Counted from the first letter of the stretch, positions 16,548 to 26,244 are shown. The stretch is 64,000 nt of DNA from JADGGM01 sp027307005 (GCA_035455745.1 DATIEP010000023.1:1-64000); one strand, 5' to 3'. Program-made: numbers and translations. Notes: a model not told the origin generated them from the sequence alone.

Positions 16548-18500
16548 TCACGACGTCGGCGCCGGCGCAATCGCGTGCACCTCGCGCTGCGCGTCGATCA
16601 GCGCGTCCAGGTCGCGCTCGGCGTGTCGGGCCTGCACGAGCAGATTCGTGACGGTGTCGGCGCGATCGACGCCGCCATGCAGGCGCAGGAGGTCGAGTCG
16701 GATCGACTCGAGCGCGGCGATGGCGCGAGCGAAATCGTGCCGCGCGGCGTCGCGCTGCTCCCGCAAACGCGCGACCGTTTCGCGCGCGCGGTCGTCCGGC
16801 GACGGGGCCAGGTCGCGCTCCGCTTCTGCCGTGAGGCGGCTCAGCTCGTCGACGTGCTCGCGGACGCGGACGGCGCGTTCCTCCAGCCGGCGGACGAGCT
16901 CGGGCAGCGCGCGCAGGTCTCGTCGATAGGCGGTGGGCAGCGCGGCAAACAGCTCGCTCGCCGCCAGGCCGAGCGCGGCTTCCGTTGGGCGGTTGAGCAG
17001 TTGTGGCGCGGCCGAGCGTCCGCGCCCGAGCATCGCGCCGACCCAGGCGCCTAACCGGGAGCCCCAGAAGGTCGTGCGGCCGAACCCGATCATGGCCGAC
17101 CGCAGCTTTCTGGGCAGCAGGCGCACGCCGAGCGCGTTGCTCAGCAGCAGACTCCCGCCGGCGGGCCACGCCGTCAGCTTGAACACGAATTCCAGCATCT
17201 GCGGTCCATTCGTGCGGCCGACATCAGCAGCCGACACGATCACGCCCGCGAACGCGGCGACCGACGCCCAGGTGAACCAGCGTAGCAGGCGCGGCCCGAC
17301 AGCGGTCTCCGTCGATTCGAACGCCATCTCTTCACGCCGAATGTCCCGCCAGCGCGCCAGCGCGGTGCGAAGATCTGCCACCGAGTAGCCGGCGTGGAGC
17401 GCGCGCCAGGTCTGTCGCAGGTGGAACGCTGCCAGGGTGACTAGCGGCACGGCCGTCAGCACGGACGTCACGACCAACTGTTGCAGCCGAAAGCCGCGCA
17501 TTGCGTGCGACGCGCCGAACCGCAGGACGAACCACGCATCGATCGCGGTGACAATGCCGGCAACACCGGCCCACGTCACGAGCAGGGCGCGCGCGGGATT
17601 CTGTGTCGTGAGCCAGGCCCGCAGCGGAATGGGCAGCTCGCTTCGCTCGATGGACGCGGGCTCGAGCGCGTCGGCGAGCGCTTCGCCGCCGGGAAAACGC
17701 CCCGCCGGGTCGCGATGGAGGCAGCGGTCGATGGCGCGCGCGAGTGCCGGCGGCACGCCGGGCGACACGCGCTCGACGGGCCGCGCGGCTTCGCCTAACT
17801 GCTTGCCCGCCAGTGCGGCGACCGACGTCGCGTCGTACGGCAGCCGGCCGGACACGATGTAGTAGCCGACGACACCGAGGGCGTAGAGGTCCGAGCGGCC
17901 GTCGACTTCCGTGCCGGCCAACTGCTCGGGACTCGCGAAGGCCGCGGTCCCCATCGCCCGCTCGGTTTCGTCCTCCGTCTCGGCCTGCCGCACGCGCGCG
18001 ATGCCGAAGTCGGTGACTAACGCGCGGCCGGTGCCCGTCTCGAGCAGAATGTTGTCGGGCTTCACGTCGCGATGGATCACCCCCCGCCCGTGGGCGTACG
18101 CGAGCGCCCACGACACTTCGCGCAGCACTCGTGCTGCGACGGCGGCGCCGAGCTGTCCCTGCGTGCGCACGCGATGGCCCAGGGTTTCGCCGTCGACGTA
18201 CGCCATGACGAAGAACACGAAGCCGCCCGCTTCACCGACGCGATGGATCGGCACGATGTTCGGGTGCGAGAGCTGGGCAGCCGTTCTGGCTTCGCGGAGG
18301 AAGCGCTCGCGGAAGCCCGGGCGTTCGGCGAGCGCCGCCGGGAGCACCTTGATCGCGACGAGGCGCTCGAGCTGCACTTCGCGCGCGAGATACACGATGC
18401 CCATGCCGCCGCGTCCGAGCTCGCGCTCGAGCGAGTACTCGCCCGCGAGCGCCTGCTGCACGGCGAGAAACTCGGCATCGATCGGAAGTGCGTTGTCCAT
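16548..18500 (-). CDS. Membrane Ser/Thr protein kinase with C-terminal coiled coil
   Basis: A 650-residue protein. Kinase domain about 20-290: ELGRGGMGIVYLAREV, VAIKVLP, HRDVKPDN with Asp145, DFGIARV and ASPEQLAG, all intact. Hydrophobic segments follow around 320-460 (ARALLVTWAGVAGIVTAI, LQQLVVTSVLTAVPLVTLAAF, FTWASVAAFAGVIVSAADV), then from about 540 a charged helical coiled coil (LVRRLEERAVRVREHVDELSRL). GGAG five bases before ATG 18500 sets the start; the longer open frame belongs to the neighbour in antisense. It is downstream of, and in the same direction as, the TPR kinase, 71 bp away, so the two are probably co-transcribed. Confidence 0.88.
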   Translation of the reverse strand: MDNALPIDAEFLAVQQALAGEYSLERELGRGGMGIVYLAREVQLERLVAIKVLPAALAERPGFRERFLREARTAAQLSHPNIVPIHRVGEAGGFVFFVMAYVDGETLGHRVRTQGQLGAAVAARVLREVSWALAYAHGRGVIHRDVKPDNILLETGTGRALVTDFGIARVRQAETEDETERAMGTAAFASPEQLAGTEVDGRSDLYALGVVGYYIVSGRLPYDATSVAALAGKQLGEAARPVERVSPGVPPALARAIDRCLHRDPAGRFPGGEALADALEPASIERSELPIPLRAWLTTQNPARALLVTWAGVAGIVTAIDAWFVLRFGASHAMRGFRLQQLVVTSVLTAVPLVTLAAFHLRQTWRALHAGYSVADLRTALARWRDIRREEMAFESTETAVGPRLLRWFTWASVAAFAGVIVSAADVGRTNGPQMLEFVFKLTAWPAGGSLLLSNALGVRLLPRKLRSAMIGFGRTTFWGSRLGAWVGAMLGRGRSAAPQLLNRPTEAALGLAASELFAALPTAYRRDLRALPELVRRLEERAVRVREHVDELSRLTAEAERDLAPSPDDRARETVARLREQRDAARHDFARAIAALESIRLDLLRLHGGVDRADTVTNLLVQARHAERDLDALIDAQREVHAIAPAPTS

Positions 18501-18571
18501 CAGGGCTCCGCGTTGGTCCCGCTCGTGCTCCGCGTCCGATGTTTTCCGTCGGGCTCCGGGCGCCTGGCGGG

Positions 18572-21500
18572 TCAGTCGACTTTGGCCTCGCTGTCGCCTA
18601 ACCGCGCCAACCGTCTCCGCACATCGGCCACCTGCGGCTGCAGCTCGGGATCGGCGGTCCGCCACAGATCGATGAAGGCCGCGTAGTGGGACGCAGCCTT
18701 GTCGCGCTCGCCCTTGGCCTCGTACAGCTCGCCTAACCGCTTGTGGATCCCGGCCAGCACGATCGCATCGCCGAAACCGATGTGATCGCCGGACGCGCCG
18801 TACAGCTTCGACCAGAACGGTGTGGCGAGGTACGCTTCGTATTCCGCGATCGCCGAGTCGGCCTCGGACGACGCGTCGAACGCCCGCGCGAGCACGACAT
18901 GAATGCAGGGCGCGCACTCGTCAGACGGCAGGCCGTCGTACCACACGTCGGCCTGACGGAACTGCGACAGCGCGGTCTTCCCGTCGCCGCGCGCGAGCGC
19001 GATCGAGCCCAACGCGCCGTGTAGTCCGCGCGACTTGAGGCGCATGTCACTCGTGTCCGGGTCGTCCCGCCGGAACTGCGCGATACTCGCCGCCGCCTTG
19101 TCCGGATCCCCGGCGATGGCATAGGCCATCGCGACGTCGAAATACGGACGGTCGGCCAGCGGAATCCGCGACAGCGGCACGTCGGACACCGCCGCATCCA
19201 CTTGGCGCACTGCGTTAGGCGACGGTCCGTGGAACCACGCATCGATGATCGCCGTGGTCAGCGCATCCTCGAGGCGGTCGCCGTCAGCCCGCGGCAGAAC
19301 GGCCGCCTGCTCGCGCAACGCGCGCACCCCATCGGCGAGATGGCCGTGCAGGAGATCCACTGCGGCACGGGCGCCGTGAGCCCATCGCTGCAAGACCGGA
19401 TCACCGCTCCGCGAGAAGCTGTCGACGAGCGCCCGGAACGCCGCCGTGTCGCCGGCCGCACGGCGCACCAACACCTCGTGCATCTTGAACCCATGCGAAT
19501 CGGGCGCGCGTCGCCGCCAGTACTCCAGTGTCTTCTCGGCGCCGCGCACATTCCCCTGGTCGAGCTGCAGCTCGATCGTGTTGCCAATCGCGATGCCCGG
19601 CTGCACGCCCTGACTTCTCGACATCGCGTCGAGCGATTCGGCCTTGGCATAGAGGCGCTCCGTGCGCAGCACCTCGCCGGCATTGATCGGGGCGACGGTC
19701 GAATCGCCGCGCTGGACGAGCGCCATGTACGCAGCGAGCGCGCGTGCGCGATCCTGGTGCGGACCTTCGTGAAAGTAATAGGCCTCCGTTTGCAGGCGCT
19801 CCATCTCGGGCAGACGGTCGCGCAATCGGTACGCGTGCACCAGCGCCGAATCCTGTTCGTCGCGAGAGCCGCCGCTGTTGCCGATCGCGACCGCGAGCAG
19901 CCTCCACGCGGACGCAAAGTTCGAGTCCGCAGCCACTGCTTGGCGCGCGAACTGTACCGCCGCCTCTACGTTTTCTGCTCCGTTCGCACGACTGCCCTCG
20001 CTGAACAGGCGGAGCGCCTCGAGCGATGCCGTCGTCGCCTGCGCGAGCGGCGGACTGGCCTGCACGCTGCGCAGCGACTCGCCGATTTTTCCGCGCAGCT
20101 CCCTCGCCAACTTGTCCGTCGCGTCGATCAGCCCGCGCGGCCCGTCACCGGATTCGCGAAAGGAGGCGAGCTCGAGCCCGGAGTCGGCGCTGACTAACCG
20201 GAGCGTGATGATGTAGCCCGTGCCGACGCCCGTCACTTCGCCGTCGACCACGGCCTTCACGCCTTCGCGCTGCGCCATCTCGCGCGCCGTCGCCAGGTCG
20301 AGGCGTGTGTTGGCCGGACGCTCCATCCGGCGCAGCTCAGCGGCGATCTGCGGCGCCGGCACGAGCGAGATCATCGACGACTGCGCGAGCGCCGCCCGCA
20401 CCGCGTCGCTGGCCACGGCGCCGAGCGCCGTGTCCGTGTGCTGCACGCCGAAGTCGGCGATGATCACCGGCTCGCGCGCGGTGAACGTGCCGCGCGCCAG
20501 CAACGAGCCCGCCGGACCGATGCCTAACGCACGGAGCAGCATGAACGCGCCCACGAGGAGCACGAACGCGCCCACCGCGTAGGCGCCGCCGAACATGGTT
20601 CTGCGCCACGACAGGTGCGGACTCGCCCTGAGCGCCAGATGCGCCATCGTGCCGTGCGCCGGCACACTCGGCGTCCCGCCGGGCGTGAACGTGGGCGAGG
20701 TCGTGAGCGCCCGGCGCGCGACGAATTGGGCATACCCCGTGAACAGGATCACCGGCAGGCCAAGCGCCATGACGATGAGCGAGCCCGGGAACACCCAGTC
20801 GGGAAGCCCGATGCCGACGATCGCCGCCTTCGCCAGCACCGCGACGGCAACGAACGCCACCACGTAAATCATGAGCGCCCGCCGAACCATCGCGCGCCCG
20901 CCAATGAGGATGCCGGGCAGCGCCCGTTGGCGCGACGAGTCGCCCGTCGAAATCGCGTCCAGCGTCGCCAGGATCTCATCGGCCGACCGGGGACGCGCGC
21001 CCGGCTCCTTCTCGAGACATTGCGACACGAGCCGCGCCAATTCCGGCGGCGTATCCGGACGTTCGTCGGTCACCGGCTTCGGCGTCTCGCTCATGTGCGC
21101 GGCGAGCAGCCGCTGCGGCGTTTTCGCGTCGAACGGGGGATGCCCCGTGAGCAGCTCGTACGCCATGCAGCCGAACGCATAGAAGTCGGCGCGGTGATCC
21201 GTGTTCGGATCTCCCGCCGCCTGCTCCGGCGCCATGTACGCCGGGGTGCCCAACGCCGTGCCTAACTGAGTGAGCGTGGCGCCGCGCGGGCCAGTCGCCG
21301 AGGCGGCGATGGCCTTGGCGATCCCGAAATCCGTGACCATCGCCGCGCCGCGCGAAAGCAGCACGTTGTCGGGCTTGATGTCGCGATGCACCACGCCGCG
21401 CTCGTGCGCGTAGGCGAGCGCCCGCGCCACGTCGCGAAGTATCGAAATGACCTCGGCGATGGGCAGCGCCCCGAGCGCCAGCCGCGCACGCAGACTCTGC

Positions 21501-21787
21501 CCTTCCACGTACGGCATGGTGAAGTACGGCGCGCCCCTGCTGTCGCCCGCACTCAACACGGGAACGATGTTCGCCTGCTGAAGCGAGGCGGCCAACAGGA
21601 TCTCACGCTCGAACCGATCCGCGCTCAACCCCTGCATGAGCTCGGGCGCCAGGACCTTGACGACGACCTTGCGGTTGAGTCGCAGCTCGTTGGCCACGAA
21701 CACGCGCGACATGCCGCCGCCCCCGAGCTCACGCTCGAGGGTGTACGTGGTGCGCAGTGTGTCCTGGAGTTGGTCCCGCAGATCCAT
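18572..21787 (-). CDS. Large membrane Ser/Thr kinase with sensor and TPR domains
   Basis: A 1071-residue protein. Kinase domain 17-280: ELGGGGMSRVFVAN, VVVKVLAPE, HRDIKPDN with Asp136, DFGIAKA, APEQAAG. Transmembrane helices near 300-350 and around 405-430 flank a short loop. Next is a module with IIADFGVQHTDTALG and VDGEVTGVGTGYIITLRL, resembling the TolB-like domain common in such kinases, then about 450 residues of TPR-like helices (AYYFHEGPHQDRARALAAYMAL and similar). This architecture is typical of Gemmatimonadota/Acidobacteriota. A palindrome and an element shared with another gene lie just upstream. The substrate is unknown. Confidence 0.9.
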   Translation of the reverse strand: MDLRDQLQDTLRTTYTLERELGGGGMSRVFVANELRLNRKVVVKVLAPELMQGLSADRFEREILLAASLQQANIVPVLSAGDSRGAPYFTMPYVEGQSLRARLALGALPIAEVISILRDVARALAYAHERGVVHRDIKPDNVLLSRGAAMVTDFGIAKAIAASATGPRGATLTQLGTALGTPAYMAPEQAAGDPNTDHRADFYAFGCMAYELLTGHPPFDAKTPQRLLAAHMSETPKPVTDERPDTPPELARLVSQCLEKEPGARPRSADEILATLDAISTGDSSRQRALPGILIGGRAMVRRALMIYVVAFVAVAVLAKAAIVGIGLPDWVFPGSLIVMALGLPVILFTGYAQFVARRALTTSPTFTPGGTPSVPAHGTMAHLALRASPHLSWRRTMFGGAYAVGAFVLLVGAFMLLRALGIGPAGSLLARGTFTAREPVIIADFGVQHTDTALGAVASDAVRAALAQSSMISLVPAPQIAAELRRMERPANTRLDLATAREMAQREGVKAVVDGEVTGVGTGYIITLRLVSADSGLELASFRESGDGPRGLIDATDKLARELRGKIGESLRSVQASPPLAQATTASLEALRLFSEGSRANGAENVEAAVQFARQAVAADSNFASAWRLLAVAIGNSGGSRDEQDSALVHAYRLRDRLPEMERLQTEAYYFHEGPHQDRARALAAYMALVQRGDSTVAPINAGEVLRTERLYAKAESLDAMSRSQGVQPGIAIGNTIELQLDQGNVRGAEKTLEYWRRRAPDSHGFKMHEVLVRRAAGDTAAFRALVDSFSRSGDPVLQRWAHGARAAVDLLHGHLADGVRALREQAAVLPRADGDRLEDALTTAIIDAWFHGPSPNAVRQVDAAVSDVPLSRIPLADRPYFDVAMAYAIAGDPDKAAASIAQFRRDDPDTSDMRLKSRGLHGALGSIALARGDGKTALSQFRQADVWYDGLPSDECAPCIHVVLARAFDASSEADSAIAEYEAYLATPFWSKLYGASGDHIGFGDAIVLAGIHKRLGELYEAKGERDKAASHYAAFIDLWRTADPELQPQVADVRRRLARLGDSEAKVD

Positions 21788-21788
21788 C

Positions 21789-21852
21789 GTGTGGTGCGGC
21801 GTCCGCGAAGGGTCGCAAAAACTTACGGCGACACGGCTGGTGTCGCCAGCGT
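21789..21852 (-). promoter_or_regulatory. Upstream element of the large kinase gene (copy 2), with palindrome
   Basis: This matches the leader at 13933-13997 (GCGGCGTCCGCG, GGTCGCAAAAA, GTCGCCAGCGTT). Here it contains a perfect inverted repeat GGCGACAC-GGCTG-GTGTCGCC at 21827-21847, about 40 bp from the start codon. The palindrome is only partly kept in copy 1. It is a candidate operator or promoter-proximal control site. Confidence 0.5.
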
Positions 21853-21922
21853 TTTCGCCTCGCCGGCCTCGGTTAGGCTGTACGCCGCATCGTCACGCCG
21901 CCGGACGTCGCAACAGCCTGCG

Positions 21923-23182
21923 TCAGGAAGACAGCGACGGTAACCCGGGCCTGGCATCCGGAATCTGTCCCTCGGACCGCTTCGCGGCGACGGCCAGATA
22001 CTCCGCGATCATGCTGCGCCCGATCGTCTCCCAGGAGTACACCCGCTCCACCGTCGAGCGGCCGGAGCGGCCGAGCCGGTTGCGCAGTGATTCGTCATTC
22101 AATACCGCAATCACGGCGTCCGCAAATCCGCGCGGGTCGTCGCGCACCAGGATGTTGTCACCATCGACTGCCGACAGTCCCTCGCAGCCGATCGATGTGC
22201 TGACCACCGCTTTCCCCATGGCCCATGCGTCCAGAATCTTGATCCGCGTGCCGCCTCCGACCCGAATCGGAGCGATACAGCACCCCGCCTCTCCGACGTA
22301 CGGCCGCGTGTCTTCGACGTAGCCGGTCGCCTCGATGCCGAAGTCGCGCCGGAATGCGCCTCTTTCCTCCGCCGTCGTGCTCCCGACCCACACGACGTCC
22401 GGTGATGCGCCCCGCTCCCGAATCAACGGGAGAATCGCTTGGCCAAAGTGCCGCATGGCGTCGGCGTTCGGAAACCAGCTGCTGCCGCCGACAAAAACGA
22501 CGGTGTTGGCAGCTCCGCCGCCCTGCGGGCGGAAGTAGTCCACGTCTACTCCATTCGGGACAACGGCGACACGCGACCCAGGCGCCACGGCGCGAAGCGC
22601 ATCGCGGTCGACGTCCGACACCGTCACGTTCAAATCGACACGCGGGCACCAGCGACGTTCCTCGCGCCTCATCAACTCGGCCTGATACGCGATGTAGCCG
22701 CGCATCCACGGCGCGCGCTGTTGTTGGGCGCGTCTCCTGAGCAACGCCGATTGCACATCGTGATGGACGCAGATCAGCGGCACGTCGCCGACGAGCGGGA
22801 AATAGTCGGACAGGTCGAGACTGTCCGCATGAGCAAGCGCGAAGTGCTCGGAGGCGAGAAGGTCGACGAGACGCGCGCGGAATTTGTGCGAACGGTACGC
22901 GAACGCGGTGTAGACGCGCCGGCTCACCGAGCTATGAAGATGGTCGCGCAGCAAGCGCAGCCGCGAATGCTCCTGTGGAATCGGGAATGCTTCCACACGC
23001 GCCAAGCCTCGAAGCCCCGCGACCGCCGAGTCGCTGCTGGTCTTCGAGCGATAGAAGCAAAGCGCGACGATATCGAACGCGATCGCGAGCTGCTTGAGGA
23101 CGTTGTACGTGCGAACCTTGACTCCGCCGTCGGGCGGGAACGGCAGCGTTTGCGACAGAACGAGAAGCTTCGGCCGCGTCAC
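21923..23182 (-). CDS. Glycosyltransferase, family 4-like
   Basis: A 419-residue GT-B enzyme. The N-terminal half begins KLLVLSQTLPFPPDGGVKVRTYN, the acceptor-domain loop. The C-terminal half has VFVGGSSWFPNADAM, GYVEDTRPYVGEAGCCIAPI and GGTRIKILDAWAMGKAVVST, the sugar-nucleotide-binding region of GT4 enzymes. It transfers a sugar from an NDP-sugar to a glycan or lipid acceptor at the cytoplasmic face. GTG at 23182 overlaps the stop of the upstream fusion gene (GTGA), so the two are translationally coupled and probably serve one exopolysaccharide or glycolipid pathway. Confidence 0.88.
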   Translation of the reverse strand: MTRPKLLVLSQTLPFPPDGGVKVRTYNVLKQLAIAFDIVALCFYRSKTSSDSAVAGLRGLARVEAFPIPQEHSRLRLLRDHLHSSVSRRVYTAFAYRSHKFRARLVDLLASEHFALAHADSLDLSDYFPLVGDVPLICVHHDVQSALLRRRAQQQRAPWMRGYIAYQAELMRREERRWCPRVDLNVTVSDVDRDALRAVAPGSRVAVVPNGVDVDYFRPQGGGAANTVVFVGGSSWFPNADAMRHFGQAILPLIRERGASPDVVWVGSTTAEERGAFRRDFGIEATGYVEDTRPYVGEAGCCIAPIRVGGGTRIKILDAWAMGKAVVSTSIGCEGLSAVDGDNILVRDDPRGFADAVIAVLNDESLRNRLGRSGRSTVERVYSWETIGRSMIAEYLAVAAKRSEGQIPDARPGLPSLSS

Positions 23183-25245
23183 GGATACGCCGTGCCCCGA
23201 TTCGCGTTTCCGCCGCTCGCGGTTGCAGACTTCTCGTCACCCATGCGCGCCGCCAAGGCGCGGACTTGCGCGTTGTCGTAGCGCCGCGAAGCAAAGACCT
23301 TGCGCAAGCTGATCGCTGGGCGTCGCGGCCGCAGTGCCTTCTGTAGCAGCGTGGCCATGCCCGAGAGCGGCACAAGAACCGGCCACGGGAGCCAGATGAC
23401 GGTGAGGCCGGGGTTGTCCCGACGCAGGTTTCCGACGAGGTCCCGTTTCGTGGGCGGGTCCGTTGCGATCAGGTTGACGACGTTCGGCGCCTCGTTGAAC
23501 CGCTCGGCCATATGGGCCAGGACATCGGCTGTGAATTGGATGTCGACGGCGTCGACACGGTCGCGTCGTCCGCCGACGGCCACGAACATCGGGCCGATGC
23601 GCCGGCCGAGCAGCCCCGGAGGATCGAACGCCGCGTAATCCACGAGGGCGCCCGGACGGACAACCTTCACGCTGAGCCCGAGCGACGCGCCTAACTCGAT
23701 GGCGCGCCGCTCCGACTCGACCTTGCCCCACACGTACGGTCCCGAGCCCCGGCTATCAGGCTCGAGCGCAGTGTTCTCGTCGATCAGTCCGCGGCGAGGA
23801 CGCGAGAGCACCGCCAGACTGCTGACGTGGATTACCTGACGCACACCGGCGGCTGCCGCCGCGCGAAGCACTCGCTCGGTCGCGTCGATCGAATTGCGCT
23901 GATGCTCTTCCCAACCGCCCGACGTTTCGGCTGCGGCGTGGATCAGGACATCTGCGCCCGCCAGCGCTTGTGGATCGACACCTTTTCCCAGATCCGCTGC
24001 GATGTACTCGACTCCTGGCGACCGCTCCCACGCAGCCGGTGGTCGCCTGGCCAGCACGCGGACGCCCAGTCCCCGATCGAGCAGCTTCTTTGTGACGGCC
24101 TTGCCGAGAAATCCGGTCCCGCCGGTGAGAGCAACCCTGAGCCGGCCCACCGGCACCGCTGTTTCGGCGACAGACGATCCTGCCGTCAACGCCTGCGAGA
24201 TTTTTTCGCAGATGCGAACGGTTTCGATGATGCTCTCCGGGCTGATGGGCGACGGTGCGCCGTCCCGGATTGCGCTATAGAAAGCGCCGAACAGTTCCGC
24301 GAGCCCGGGATACCATCGCTGGCGTTTGATGAACCGGCGACCGAGCGCGCGCGTCGTCCCGCCGACAAGCTGCGTGGCGATACGATACGGCGACAGGATT
24401 TTGTCGATTCCGGACGTGCCGGGGCCGAACAACTTTTGCACCGTGCCGCGAACGAAGTCGGCGAAAATTGCTCCGTTAGTCCCAACCAGCCGCAGGTAGC
24501 TTTCGACCGGACGTCCTTCCACCGTCACGATCAGGTGGCCGGTCACGGATCCGCGCCGCACCAGCGCGTGCACTGTCCCCGCTTGTCCCACTTGGATGGA
24601 TTTCAGCTCTGTGGGTCCCGGCGACGCCCGCTCGAGAAAATTCAGCAGCAGGTACACTGGATGGGGCAGGACGTCGAGAAGCATGAGGTCGGCGGGAAGC
24701 GGCGCCCCGCCGCCGATGCGAAACGAGAAATAGCTCTCGACATGAACGATCCGACCCAGCGCTGCCGCGTTCGCCTCCGCCTTGCGAGCCGGTCGCTCGT
24801 AAAGCAACTGGTGGCCCGCGCATACGAGCACGTGGCGTGACGAAGCGAGCCGCAGCAGCTCTTCTGCTTCGCCCACCGTGGGCGTGAACGGCTTCTCGAC
24901 GTACACGTGGCATCCCGCTTCGATTGCCGCTCGCGCCAAGCGCATGTGAGTCGCGGGCGGGGTGCAGATGTGAATCACGTCCATGCCGCCACTGGCCAGC
25001 ATCTCCTCGACGGACTCGTAGGCGGCCGCGTCCGGCGCCTGCGCCGCAAGAACGTTGCGTGCAACCGACGACGGGTCCGCGAAGGCGACGACCCGGGCGG
25101 GAATCCCGGCCCGGGCAATGGCCAGCGCATGATTCACGGCCATGTGCCCGGCGCCCACAATTCCTATGCGCAGCGGGCTCTTCGTTTGGGTGGAGGGGGG
25201 TTTGGTGTCAGGAAGTAAACCGGCAGCAGGCGGTGCAGAGGTCAT
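23179..25245 (-). CDS. Fusion of Gfo/Idh/MocA oxidoreductase and NAD-dependent epimerase/dehydratase
   Basis: A 688-residue two-domain protein. Residues about 25-350 are a Gfo/Idh/MocA oxidoreductase: RIGIVGAGHMAVNHALAIA (NAD site), HICTPPATHMRLARAAIEAG and VYVEKPFT with the EKP lysine. Residues about 365-640 are an extended SDR: RVALTGGTGFLGKAVTKKLL, then HVSSLAVLS and PYVWGKVESER, in which the Tyr-x3-Lys dyad is recognisable. Both families modify nucleotide sugars or sugars, so the fusion may catalyse consecutive oxidation/epimerisation steps. It is coupled to the glycosyltransferase downstream. In-frame fusion of these two families is uncommon. Confidence 0.85.
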   Translation of the reverse strand: MTSAPPAAGLLPDTKPPSTQTKSPLRIGIVGAGHMAVNHALAIARAGIPARVVAFADPSSVARNVLAAQAPDAAAYESVEEMLASGGMDVIHICTPPATHMRLARAAIEAGCHVYVEKPFTPTVGEAEELLRLASSRHVLVCAGHQLLYERPARKAEANAAALGRIVHVESYFSFRIGGGAPLPADLMLLDVLPHPVYLLLNFLERASPGPTELKSIQVGQAGTVHALVRRGSVTGHLIVTVEGRPVESYLRLVGTNGAIFADFVRGTVQKLFGPGTSGIDKILSPYRIATQLVGGTTRALGRRFIKRQRWYPGLAELFGAFYSAIRDGAPSPISPESIIETVRICEKISQALTAGSSVAETAVPVGRLRVALTGGTGFLGKAVTKKLLDRGLGVRVLARRPPAAWERSPGVEYIAADLGKGVDPQALAGADVLIHAAAETSGGWEEHQRNSIDATERVLRAAAAAGVRQVIHVSSLAVLSRPRRGLIDENTALEPDSRGSGPYVWGKVESERRAIELGASLGLSVKVVRPGALVDYAAFDPPGLLGRRIGPMFVAVGGRRDRVDAVDIQFTADVLAHMAERFNEAPNVVNLIATDPPTKRDLVGNLRRDNPGLTVIWLPWPVLVPLSGMATLLQKALRPRRPAISLRKVFASRRYDNAQVRALAARMGDEKSATASGGNANRGTAYP

Positions 25246-25316
25246 TGTATGCGTCGTATCGGGAGTCGGAGAGGCGTTAGCAAGTTACAAGCCCGCGGTG
25301 CGACGCGTTTCGGGGC

Positions 25317-25634
25317 TCATTCCTTCACGCCCGAGGCCGCGAGCACGTCATAGTGCACGACGAACGGCTCGCGTTCCAACAGATAATCGTCGTCCTCCGG
25401 GTAGTAGCGCGCCCGGTCGTAGGCCTCGCCGGCGAACGCGCGGATCGCGTCGAGCGACTCCCAGAGTGTGAGCAGCAAGAAGTGCGTCACATCACCGTCG
25501 TCGCGGCGCAGCACGAATACGCCGCGGTTGCCGGGGGTCGCGGCGTAGTCGGAGAGTCCCGTACGCAGCAGATACTTGTGATAGGCGTCGGCTTTCTTGG
25601 CCGGCACGCGGCCGTGCCAGGTTCGTCCAATCAT
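25317..25634 (-). CDS. Antibiotic-biosynthesis-monooxygenase-like (ABM) protein
   Basis: A 105-residue ferredoxin-like dimeric alpha/beta barrel protein: TWHGRVPAKKADAYHKYLLRTGL, RDDGDVTHFLLLTLWESLDAIRAFAGE and the final YDVLAASG strand. The LLTLWESxDAIRAFAG segment is typical of the ABM superfamily, which includes quinone-forming monooxygenases and haem-degrading enzymes; many members are uncharacterised. It is 25 bp downstream of the DUF1772 gene and may share its transcript. Confidence 0.8.
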   Translation of the reverse strand: MIGRTWHGRVPAKKADAYHKYLLRTGLSDYAATPGNRGVFVLRRDDGDVTHFLLLTLWESLDAIRAFAGEAYDRARYYPEDDDYLLEREPFVVHYDVLAASGVKE

Positions 25635-25659
25635 GGGCCCTCGATGGCTAGCGTTAGGC

Positions 25660-26130
25660 TTAGAGGTGCCGGGCGAGATGCACCGTGCCGGCGAGCAGCG
25701 CGATGAACACGACGAACAGCAAGATGCCGCGCACCCAGTTGCCCGTCGCCCACTGGCGAGCCGCGCGGCGCAACACCGCCGGATCCTGCGGCTCCGGCGA
25801 CGTGAACATCACAGCGAGTCTCGGGTAGTGGAACGTGTACGTGATCACGTCGGCCACGATCAGCGCGATGAGGGCGACGAGAAATGCGTTGTCGCCGGGC
25901 TTGGCCCAGTCGAACACCACGGCGCCGAGCGTGAGCAGCTGTGCGGCAGGGGCGACGACGCGGAAGAACCGCGCCGGCGTGGCGCCCGCCAGAAACTGCC
26001 GCGCGAGTGCGATGGACGCGGGAATGTCCCGCTCGTAGTTGGGCGCCATGACGACGGTCTCGTACCACGTCGCGCCGAAGAGCAGCGCGACGGCGATGAG
26101 CGCGATGACACCGAGGACGTGGGGAAGCAT
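25660..26130 (-). CDS. Four-helix membrane protein, DUF1772 (anthrone oxygenase-like)
   Basis: About 156 residues starting MLPHVLGVIALIAVALLFGA at 26130. Four membrane helices are evident: 3-22, about 55-75, 82-100 and 132-150. WYETVVMAPNYERDIPASIALARQF after the first helix is the DUF1772 signature. Some members are anthrone oxygenases, but most are unassigned. It precedes the ABM-type gene by 25 bp. DUF1772 and ABM proteins both occur around polyketide or aromatic oxidation genes, but no such pathway is visible here. Confidence 0.82.
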   Translation of the reverse strand: MLPHVLGVIALIAVALLFGATWYETVVMAPNYERDIPASIALARQFLAGATPARFFRVVAPAAQLLTLGAVVFDWAKPGDNAFLVALIALIVADVITYTFHYPRLAVMFTSPEPQDPAVLRRAARQWATGNWVRGILLFVVFIALLAGTVHLARHL

Positions 26131-26244
26131 CGATGGGTTTGCGTTAGGCAACGAGGACGGCGCGGCGGCGATGCACGACGCCGGAAACGGTCGCCGCTGA
26201 ATGTGGCACCGGTCCCTTGCCCTGCGCAAATGCGGATGTCGGGG

